A stretch of 53,987 bases of DNA. Source: a virus. Shown here one piece after another: positions 47,760-53,987 of the stretch. A model generated the notes under the pieces. The model was not told the origin of the DNA and made no database searches. It saw only the letters and a list, made by a program, of their open reading frames with translations. Both the position numbers and the translations under genes were made by a program. Where the stretch lies: positions 1 through 53,987 of IMG/VR virus record IMGVR_UViG_3300035015_000011; one strand, written 5' to 3'. The stretch's first letter is position 1, and each line of letters opens with the position of its first letter.

Positions 47760-49894
47760 CGCATGCAGGTGGCATCAGCTTGGTGGATTGCGGGAGGAGA
47801 CAGTTTCCGGTAGTGACCCACACAGCTACCCTCGACCAGGGTGCGCAGTTGCTTGACGACGGGGATTCCAGGGGCACTTCTTTGGCGACTTCAGCCTATC
47901 GGCCGGAAATTGATGGCCTACGCGCTATAGCGGTCATCTCGGTCGTCATCTACCATGCTGAACTGAGCCTGTTTGGATATAGTTTCCTGCCCGGCGGTTT
48001 TCTGGGCGTTGATGTTTTCTTTGTAATATCGGGCTACCTGATCGGCAGGATCGTCATCGGCGACGTGTCTGCCGGACGGTTCAGCTTCAGGGACTTTTAC
48101 GAGCGACGGGTTCGGCGGATAGCTCCCGCGTTGTTGTTGGTCATCGGGGCGACAATCCCGTTTGCGTGGTCACTGCTGACGATCGAACAGTTTCGAAGTT
48201 TCGGCTTGAGCATCATCTCATCGCTCACCTTTGTTTCCAACTTCCAGTTCTGGCTGGAGGATGGGTATGCATCGGAGGCCAGTTCGCTCAAGCCTCTGCT
48301 TCATACCTGGAGCCTGGCAATCGAAGAGCAGTTCTACCTCTTCTTCCCTGCCGCCGTGCTCCTGGCTTTCGCTCTCGGTCGCAGAGTGCTTACTGCGGCG
48401 CTGCTGATTGCGCTCGGCCTCTCGATCCTTGTTGCGGAATATCTGACTTATCGAGCGCCATCCGCATCTTTCTATCTTCTGCCAAGCCGTCTGTGGGAGC
48501 TTCTCGCGGGGACTGTGCTCGCATGGCTGGAGATCCGGGGTGTGCGCCGCGTCGGAGGACTTTCTGCCCGGCTCCTGATGATCGCAGCCCTGGCCGTCCT
48601 TGTCGCGTATGTCTGCTTTCCGCTGATAACGCTTGACCGGCATCCGGGATTTGAAACCGTGCCCGTCGTGATCGCCGTCATGGCCATGATCTGGGCAGAC
48701 GGGAAGGGCGGCCGGGCGTACGGGCTGCTCTCTGCTCGGCCTGTTGTTGGGTTGGGGTTGATTTCCTATTCGTTCTATCTCTGGCATCAGCCGGTGTTTG
48801 CTCTCGCGCGAAACGCAAATGTCGACGAATTGTCGTCGTTTCTGAAAATCCTGCTGGTATTTCTATCCGGGGCTCTGGCATGGGCCAGCTGGAAGTTTGT
48901 GGAGACACCCTTCAGGAGCAAGGCAAAGGTACCAAGCCGGGTCCTCTGGTCGGCTTCCGGCTGCGGTCTTGGGCTGATGATCGTCTGCGGGGCCTATTTC
49001 GCCAAGGATGGCCTTCCAATGCGGTATCCTGAATCCGTCCGCTACCAGCCTGTCCAAGAGTGGAAGATCCTCAAGCAGGGTGGACAGCCGTGCCACACCG
49101 AACTTGCGAGTTTTTCCTGTCAGTTCGATCTTTCTGGAGCGGGACGCCCGTGGATGCTCGTCGGTGACAGCCATGCAAGCGTCTTGGGGCCTGCTCTCCT
49201 CGATGGCCTGAAGCAAAAGGCCAGCCGCCTGACGACGTGGACCTGGGGTGGCTGCCCGGTCATCTTCGATGTCGATTATGCGGTCTACAATTATGAAGGC
49301 GAACAGTGCGCCGCGCGCAACATCGAGGTCAGAAAGGCATTGGAAGCGGCGCCGCCCAGTGTTGTCGTCTATGCGGCCCGTATGCCTCTTTGGCTGTCAG
49401 CGGAAAGATTCAACAACGAAGAAGGCGGTGTCGAGGCCGGAACAGCTTTGAAGCTTGCCGTCAAAAACTCGGACGGGGCGACTGTGCCACAGGCCGTGAC
49501 GGAGACGCTTCAATCCATCATAGAGATGGGCCACGAGTTGATTGTGGTCTATCCTGTTCCTGAGGTTGGATGGAGCGTGCCGCGCGCGCTCAACCGTCTC
49601 ACCCCTAAAACTCCGAAATTGGCAGAGGAATGGCTGGCTCGCCAAGGCGTGACCACCTCGCTGGAGGTTTTCCGGCGCCGTAGTGCCGTGGCGTATGACG
49701 CATATGACGCGATCGGTGCCTTGCCGAACGTTCACCGGGTCTACCCGGAGCATGTTTTTTGCAGCGAGGTTTCCATGCGCTGTAAAACGCACGACGTCCG
49801 GTCTGTCTGGTACTCCGATGATGACCACCTTTCACGAGCTGGCGCAGACAAGGTCGTTTCCCAAATTTTTCGTGTGATTTCGAATTCGCTCTAG
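47753..49894 (+). CDS. OafA/YrhL-type O-antigen acyltransferase with SGNH domain
   Basis: 713 residues from the ATG at 47753; a GTG at 47813 with GGGAGGAG upstream is an alternative. The membrane acyltransferase-3 domain begins YRPEIDGLRAIAVISVVIYH and continues with GGFLGVDVFFVISGYLIGR and LKPLLHTWSLAIEEQFYLFF; about ten membrane spans. The C-terminal SGNH hydrolase-like domain has GDSHAS (about residue 470) and a final DDDHLSRAG (about 690). It transfers acetyl or other acyl groups to surface polysaccharide, altering serotype and phage receptors, so lysogenic conversion is likely. Confidence 0.92.
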   Translation: MLTHAGGISLVDCGRRQFPVVTHTATLDQGAQLLDDGDSRGTSLATSAYRPEIDGLRAIAVISVVIYHAELSLFGYSFLPGGFLGVDVFFVISGYLIGRIVIGDVSAGRFSFRDFYERRVRRIAPALLLVIGATIPFAWSLLTIEQFRSFGLSIISSLTFVSNFQFWLEDGYASEASSLKPLLHTWSLAIEEQFYLFFPAAVLLAFALGRRVLTAALLIALGLSILVAEYLTYRAPSASFYLLPSRLWELLAGTVLAWLEIRGVRRVGGLSARLLMIAALAVLVAYVCFPLITLDRHPGFETVPVVIAVMAMIWADGKGGRAYGLLSARPVVGLGLISYSFYLWHQPVFALARNANVDELSSFLKILLVFLSGALAWASWKFVETPFRSKAKVPSRVLWSASGCGLGLMIVCGAYFAKDGLPMRYPESVRYQPVQEWKILKQGGQPCHTELASFSCQFDLSGAGRPWMLVGDSHASVLGPALLDGLKQKASRLTTWTWGGCPVIFDVDYAVYNYEGEQCAARNIEVRKALEAAPPSVVVYAARMPLWLSAERFNNEEGGVEAGTALKLAVKNSDGATVPQAVTETLQSIIEMGHELIVVYPVPEVGWSVPRALNRLTPKTPKLAEEWLARQGVTTSLEVFRRRSAVAYDAYDAIGALPNVHRVYPEHVFCSEVSMRCKTHDVRSVWYSDDDHLSRAGADKVVSQIFRVISNSL

Positions 49895-49901
49895 GTGGAC
49901 T

Positions 49902-50183
49902 TCAGGTGCCAGGTTCGCGCCCGAGCTTCCACCTGATCAAGTCGGGAAAGCCGACGCCGCAGACCTCATTGAGCCGCGTGACATCGTTCGATTTTTCGCA
50001 GGTCGATTCGAAGGCCTTGCGCAGCTGCATGAAGGTGAAGTCCGGGCCGTGCCGCTCGATCAGGCCCTTGATGCCGTAGCGGCCGACGCGTCCGCATTTG
50101 CTGCAGGCGACCTCAACCGTCGGATAGGGATAGTCGCAGAGCCTCGAATGATTGCTGTCGGGCAGGGGGATCTGGCGGGTCAT
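49902..50183 (-). CDS. Zinc-ribbon-like hypothetical protein
   Basis: 93 residues. A Cys-x2-Cys pair in VACSKCGRVGRYGI, then IERHGPDFTFMQLRKAFEST and two later cysteines (CEKS, NEVCGVGFPDL). A similar layout is frequent in small Rhizobiales proteins of unknown role. On the minus strand, convergent with the acyltransferase and overlapping the next upstream gene by ATGA. May be host DNA or phage cargo. Confidence 0.65.
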   Translation of the reverse strand: MTRQIPLPDSNHSRLCDYPYPTVEVACSKCGRVGRYGIKGLIERHGPDFTFMQLRKAFESTCEKSNDVTRLNEVCGVGFPDLIRWKLGREPGT

Positions 50184-50434
50184 CGCCGGAATTGCTCCCG
50201 GATCTTTGCCAGCATGCGGTCGTTCTCGCCGATCGCCAGCATGCGATTTTCCGCAATGCTGATGGCCGCCTCCAGCGCTTCAATCTCTCCCCATCCAGCC
50301 GCTACGGCATTCTCGATGATCTGGAGCACGGCCGCCTCCAAGGCCTCCTGTGCGTCCAGGAAACGATCCGGGTGTTCGGGCGGGCGTGGTGGCGGGGTGA
50401 TGGGCATGAGCGAAGATATGGGTCGCGAGATCAT
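50180..50434 (-). CDS. Small acidic helical hypothetical protein
   Basis: 84 residues from 50434, or 75 from the ATG at 50407. Pro-rich N-terminus (MPITPPPRPPEHPDRF), then one long acidic helix (AQEALEAAVLQIIENAVAAG). Overlaps the downstream zinc-ribbon gene by four bases. No clear ribosome site for either start. Unknown function. Confidence 0.5.
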   Translation of the reverse strand: MISRPISSLMPITPPPRPPEHPDRFLDAQEALEAAVLQIIENAVAAGWGEIEALEAAISIAENRMLAIGENDRMLAKIREQFRR

Positions 50435-50512
50435 CGTGGCAAGGTATTCGCTCTTCGATTGAAAAATGACAGGCTACACGCTAAGGCTACTATCTATACT
50501 CTTGGAGGCTGA

Positions 50513-51238
50513 GTGCTAGTGGACATAAAGATTCTCGGTGTACGGAATCCAAGGTGGGAGAATGCGACCAGTATCTACTGTGAAGTTATTGCAGCGCACT
50601 GGAACGGCTGGTTGCCCTTCTCGGCTTCCTTGAATGACCCTGAGCCTCATGGCCGACAACTGTACGAAGATCTTGTTTCCGGTGTGCACGGACCCATAGC
50701 CACTGCCTTGGCAGTGGAGACGCCGGAACGGCTTGAAGATGATGCTGGTGGAGGTCTTGCTAAGTTCTGGCCCGACGCTGATGAATTTCTTCGCGAGGCG
50801 AATGCCGAAAATGCGAGGGGGACCAGCCGCGGTATGTGTCTCGTCTGGACTGCCATGGTTGAAATCGCGCTGAGAGAGAAGTTGCCCGCTTATCTGGCGG
50901 AGCGCGGGAAGAAGTTTAGTGACTTTAGAAAACCTGATGGGAAAAAGTACGGAACGGGCTTCTATGACGTTATTGAGGTTGCAGAGGCTTGTGAACTGAT
51001 AAACGCCGATACTGCTCGGCATCTGCATATACTTCGAGACGTGAGAAACGTTTGTGCGCATCAATGGCGGCTGGATTTTTCAAACCCGGAAGTAGCAAAG
51101 CTGCTGCCCAAATTTGAGGTTCTCCGCGACGAACTCTTCCCGAGCCTGATCATTTCACATGATTTCGAGTTTCTAATCCGGATGCTCGTAACCTCGACGT
51201 CCGCGAAAATTGTGGGTGAGTTGCTATATTCATCCTGA
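50513..51238 (+). CDS. HEPN-domain (MltR-like) protein fused to a fibre-type N-terminal module
   Basis: 241 residues from the GTG at 50513 with TTGGAGG upstream (GTG at 50519 also possible). Residues about 20-51 contain GWLPFSASLNDPEPHGRQLY, the module found in the fibre-associated protein at 42560. The C-terminal half is helical (TAMVEIALREKLPAYLAERG, VIEVAEACELINADTARHLH) and carries R178-N-V-C-A-H183, the R-x4-H signature of HEPN ribonucleases. The DNA is visibly AT-richer than the phage genes. A toxin or phage-defence role is a reasonable inference, unproven. Confidence 0.65.
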   Translation: MLVDIKILGVRNPRWENATSIYCEVIAAHWNGWLPFSASLNDPEPHGRQLYEDLVSGVHGPIATALAVETPERLEDDAGGGLAKFWPDADEFLREANAENARGTSRGMCLVWTAMVEIALREKLPAYLAERGKKFSDFRKPDGKKYGTGFYDVIEVAEACELINADTARHLHILRDVRNVCAHQWRLDFSNPEVAKLLPKFEVLRDELFPSLIISHDFEFLIRMLVTSTSAKIVGELLYSS

Positions 51239-51248
51239 AGAGGGAAGG

Positions 51249-51647
51249 TCAGTCACACCACGGGCGGCGTTTGCCTGTCCATGGGCGTGCAAGTCCCTCG
51301 GCGATCAATAGCTCGCCGAGATCGACGCCATCGATGCCGACCACTGCCAAGGTTCTTCCGTATTTGTCTTTCAGCCTGCCCCTATCGCCCCGGAGAATAT
51401 TGATTGTTCCGGCCGCAAGGAGGTTCGCAACACGCTGCTTAGCAATTTGACCAAGCCTACGTTCTGCATCGCACTGGGCATGGCGGATCTCGGGGGTGTC
51501 GATGTTTAGTATGCGGATGGTCTCGCCGTTGACCTCGATCGTGTCGCCATCAATGACGCGCATGGCAGCAGCCGGGGCGTGGGTGGCCGCCAAGGCGGAA
51601 AGCAGCGCGGCGAATAGGGCGGAGCGAATTGTCTGTCGTGTTCTCAT
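51249..51647 (-). CDS. Secreted thermonuclease (SNase-like)
   Basis: 132 residues. Signal peptide MRTRQTIRSALFAALLSALA ending APAAA. The SNase core starts MRVIDGDTIEVNGETIRIL, with NIDTPEIRH, a catalytic Arg around DRGRLKDKYGRTLA, and LGELLIAEGLARPW. It degrades nucleic acid outside the cytoplasm. Rhizobial prophages often carry such genes near their ends. Start set at the ATG giving a good signal peptide. Convergent with the HEPN gene and 96 bases from the tRNA. Confidence 0.88.
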   Translation of the reverse strand: MRTRQTIRSALFAALLSALAATHAPAAAMRVIDGDTIEVNGETIRILNIDTPEIRHAQCDAERRLGQIAKQRVANLLAAGTINILRGDRGRLKDKYGRTLAVVGIDGVDLGELLIAEGLARPWTGKRRPWCD

Positions 51648-51742
51648 GAGAACGTCTTGCGAACCCGATTTGCAAAACACAAGAGTGAACCTGCAAAACA
51701 TGGCCTTGATTTTCTCCGCCAAACCATTGAGAACGCTGGCAT

Positions 51743-51828
51743 GCGGACGTGGCGAAACTGGTAGACGCAAGAGACTTAAAATCTCTCGGCCTCAGGTCAT
51801 GCGGGTTCGATCCCCGCCGTCCGCACCA
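51743..51828 (+). tRNA. tRNA-Leu (anticodon UAA)
   Basis: Complete 86-base tRNA with encoded CCA. The acceptor stem GCGGACG pairs with CGTCCGC, and the anticodon loop reads CTTAAAA (anticodon TAA). A long variable arm (CGGCCTCAGGTCATG) and the T loop GTTCGATCC follow. All these fit class II leucine tRNA. It may mark the host boundary of the prophage. Confidence 0.97.
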
Positions 51829-51952
51829 GTGTTGCGCGTGGCGCGCGCAGCTGAGTGTCTTATCCGGACTTTCGCTCGTGTACGGTGATAGATATCGATG
51901 CTTGAGATTTTGCGTGCTGGTGTTCCGAATGGAGGGCTGAAGAGGAGATGCC

Positions 51953-52342
51953 ATGCGGTTGACGGATCGAGCCTTCTTATCGGCCATCGTCTTGGCCGGT
52001 GTGGTCTTTCTGCTGTGTGTCTGGCATTTCTCATCGCGTATGGTCGATGAGCTTTCGGGCCGTTGGGTCGTTGAACAGGTCTGGAGTGAGAAAGACAATC
52101 TGGCGCGCTCTAACATCGTGCAAGGCACCGAGTTGAGAATCGATCGCGAGGGTTACGTGCAACTGGGCCGCCTTGGTCTCGATGGCATGATCGGCAGCGG
52201 GTTTTGCGGACTGAAATGCGGGAAATTCGTCGTGAACGGTTCTGGCGATGCCTACCGTCTGACGGTTGGCGGAAAGTTGAACCTGATGATCCTGACTTCG
52301 ACGAGCCCGGCCAGTGTCATCGTTGCGCGCCGTCAGCGCTGA
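51953..52342 (+). CDS. Membrane-anchored small hypothetical protein, chromosomal side
   Basis: 129 residues. One N-terminal membrane segment (FLSAIVLAGVVFLLCVWHF), then a beta-rich extracytoplasmic part with a cysteine pair (GFCGLKCGK) and hydrophobic strands (YRLTVGGKLNLMILTST). No family recognised. Right of the tRNA, so probably host genome. Convergent with the transferase gene, with one base between stops. Confidence 0.6.
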   Translation: MRLTDRAFLSAIVLAGVVFLLCVWHFSSRMVDELSGRWVVEQVWSEKDNLARSNIVQGTELRIDREGYVQLGRLGLDGMIGSGFCGLKCGKFVVNGSGDAYRLTVGGKLNLMILTSTSPASVIVARRQR

Positions 52343-52343
52343 G

Positions 52344-53987
52344 CTAGCGGCTCAGGTTTACCGATCGCAGGAAGCTCTGCGCCTGCATTGAGCAGAGACG
52401 CTGATCGCCACCGCATCGCGCTTGCACCTTTTCGATCTGCTTCAGCCTCCCGCTGGGTTTCACGCCTGCGAACTTCGTCAGAAGAGAGGCCGCCTCTTCC
52501 ACCGTCACTCGCACTTTGGGCTTGACCGAAGGGCCTTCGAAATTCCTCCACATCAGCAATGGTGTGATGAAATCCGGCTCATCGATCGTTTCCAGCACTC
52601 TCTGAGCGTAGTGCTTCGCAAAGGCGGGATGGTGATCACCATAGGCAAGGATAGTGATTGGATAGGGGGCGGAACGGGCGAAGTTGAGGACGGCTGTCAG
52701 CGCTGTCACGCTGTCGTTCAGCCGGTTCACGTAATCAGCAAGAGCTGGACGGTCGGCCTTCGCAAGGTCGTAGGGACCCGGATACCTTACGGATAGGCGG
52801 CTGAGACCATGCGGGCCATGATTCCAATTGGTGGAGACGAAATAGGCGCGGGGCCCGGTTCTTGGGCTTTTAAGCGCTTCGAGAAGTTTCCTGTAGATCA
52901 GGAGATCGTGCAGTTCTTCCCATTTGTCGGGAAGCTCGAGTGAAGAAAAGTCACGGAAGTCGTCGAACCCGTATCTGCGGAAGGCGGTCCTCACGCCCGA
53001 GAAATCTCCGTTCAGGGAATAGAACACATGATTTTCGTATCCTAGAGATTTGAGGTCGTTGCCGAGGCAGCTTTTGAAATGAGGGGCGACATTGACGTGC
53101 GGCTGAAGGCCTCCCCAGCCGAATAGCTGATGATTGACGGAGCAGAGAAGTTCGAATTCCGTCACGACGCTGTTGCCTCCCCAGGTGTGGACCTGCATCT
53201 GCGTGCTCCAGCTCTCAAGCGGCGATGCTATCACCTTGGCAAGCGGCGGCATGTCAGCGAAAGCCGCTTCGAACTGCGGGTCGAAAACCGATTCGAGATG
53301 GACGATGATAATGTCAGGGCAGTTCCCGCAAGATCTAGCAGCCGGACCGATGGGCGCTGGCGGCCAATTCGCCGCATCGGCCGAGAGAGTGTGGGTCAAG
53401 CTGATACTTGCAGAAAGCCCGGCGACCATAGCCGAGACCCGCAAAGGGCCGCGGTCTGCGGTGACACGAGCGGGCATCTGGCGCCTTATCGCATCCATGT
53501 AGCCGCTCGACATGAAGATCTCAGTTGCTGCGATCGAAAGGCACAAAAGCGTCACCCCGACGAAAGCCCTGATGCGAACCGGAGCGGCAGGACGCTCCAA
53601 ACGCCAGGAAACACCGCTCGACAGCATAAGCACTACAAGGAAGCCGGCCGCGGTGGAGGCCGCCGCCGAATAGGTAAAGAAGATGCCGAATTCGAGGTCC
53701 TGTATGAATTGCAGGATGATGTCGAGATCATGCTGATGAAGATGCTGGCGGAGTTCGGCAAACTTGAAGCGGTCGGCCTGGTCGATCCCGACTAGAAGCC
53801 CGGTGATGACGAGCGATGTGCCAAGGGGGCGCCCAGATATACCGAGCAACGTCAGTTGCCATAAAGACAGAAGACTGAAGACGGAAAGCAACCCATCCCA
53901 TGTGTATTCCCGGCTTGATGCAACTGCATTTACCACGCCGAAGATCAGGCAGGCCACAACCAGACCTGCGAGTTTACTGCGCCCCAT
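52344..53987 (-). CDS. Alkaline-phosphatase-superfamily sulfatase / phosphoglycerol transferase
   Basis: 547 residues; the start codon is the last base of the window, so a longer N-terminus cannot be excluded. Four or five membrane spans in the first 180 residues are followed by a periplasmic catalytic domain: DIIIVHLESVFDPQFEAAFA, HTWGGNSVVTEFELLC (candidate nucleophile region), TNWNHGPHG and ITILAYGDHHPAF (metal-binding His). The pattern matches the LtaS/phosphoglycerol transferase and sulfatase family, which modifies membrane-linked glycans. Probably chromosomal. Confidence 0.85.
   Translation of the reverse strand: MGRSKLAGLVVACLIFGVVNAVASSREYTWDGLLSVFSLLSLWQLTLLGISGRPLGTSLVITGLLVGIDQADRFKFAELRQHLHQHDLDIILQFIQDLEFGIFFTYSAAASTAAGFLVVLMLSSGVSWRLERPAAPVRIRAFVGVTLLCLSIAATEIFMSSGYMDAIRRQMPARVTADRGPLRVSAMVAGLSASISLTHTLSADAANWPPAPIGPAARSCGNCPDIIIVHLESVFDPQFEAAFADMPPLAKVIASPLESWSTQMQVHTWGGNSVVTEFELLCSVNHQLFGWGGLQPHVNVAPHFKSCLGNDLKSLGYENHVFYSLNGDFSGVRTAFRRYGFDDFRDFSSLELPDKWEELHDLLIYRKLLEALKSPRTGPRAYFVSTNWNHGPHGLSRLSVRYPGPYDLAKADRPALADYVNRLNDSVTALTAVLNFARSAPYPITILAYGDHHPAFAKHYAQRVLETIDEPDFITPLLMWRNFEGPSVKPKVRVTVEEAASLLTKFAGVKPSGRLKQIEKVQARCGGDQRLCSMQAQSFLRSVNLSR

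Noticed and set aside
50459-50500. TTGAAA and TATACT upstream of the HEPN gene as a promoter
   Set aside because: The spacing is about 30 bases, too long for a sigma-70 promoter; no better pair was found.

Overview
The window is almost entirely one temperate-phage genome (prophage) in a high-GC alphaproteobacterium, most likely a member of the Rhizobiales. This rests on the protein style of the small genes, an intergenic hairpin typical of rhizobial chromosomes at 38524-38547, and a DUF1515-like protein next to the spanins. A tyrosine integrase ends exactly at base 1. The right edge carries a complete tRNA-Leu (UAA), a small membrane protein and an alkaline-phosphatase-superfamily transferase that look chromosomal.

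Layout. (1) 1-9306, leftward early operon. In transcription order: two small membrane proteins, a degenerate HD-domain protein, small unknowns, a MazG-like protein, SSB, a DUF2303 protein, an ASCH protein, a phage sliding clamp, an HNH protein, a repeat-built mosaic protein, a Lar-like zinc protein, a putative excisionase and the integrase. Most start and stop codons overlap. (2) 9358-11747, immunity region: a secreted small protein, an S24-type repressor, a Cro-like gene and a CII-like regulator. I read five copies of a 16-bp operator, three of them between the repressor and the Cro-like gene and two on promoter PL. (3) 11744-20949, rightward replication and modification block: DNA-binding proteins, an adenine and a cytosine DNA methyltransferase, primase, D5-type helicase, and an iteron-rich candidate origin at 19807-20139. 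(4) 21136-30188, a lambda-type head module (GpA terminase, portal, S49 protease, gpD, gpE). (5) 30192-42560, a Mu-type contractile tail (sheath, tube, a chaperone with a -1 frameshift site, tape measure, gpN, gpP, gp45 to gp48, fibres). (6) 42560-47759, lysis and accessory structural genes (GH19 endolysin, holin candidates, Rz/Rz1, a 20-residue-repeat protein). (7) 47753-51647, cargo: an OafA-type O-antigen acyltransferase, a HEPN-domain fusion protein and a secreted nuclease.

The phage integrates by site-specific recombination rather than transposition. It makes a contractile-tailed particle from a lambda-like head and a Mu-like tail, and it probably changes the host surface polysaccharide. 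The observations I find most unusual are: a mosaic gene with three copies of a 172-bp repeat (one base differing in one copy) separating unrelated modules, next to an 11-base G tract that puts its natural C-terminus out of frame; the operator set with apparently leaderless repressor and Cro-like messages; the iteron-like origin; the U UUU UUC frameshift site; and a HEPN protein whose N-terminus matches a tail-fibre-region protein of the same phage.

The left attachment site lies outside the window, and the right boundary is not certain (somewhere in about 49.9-51.83 kb). Everything was read by eye; no database search was run.
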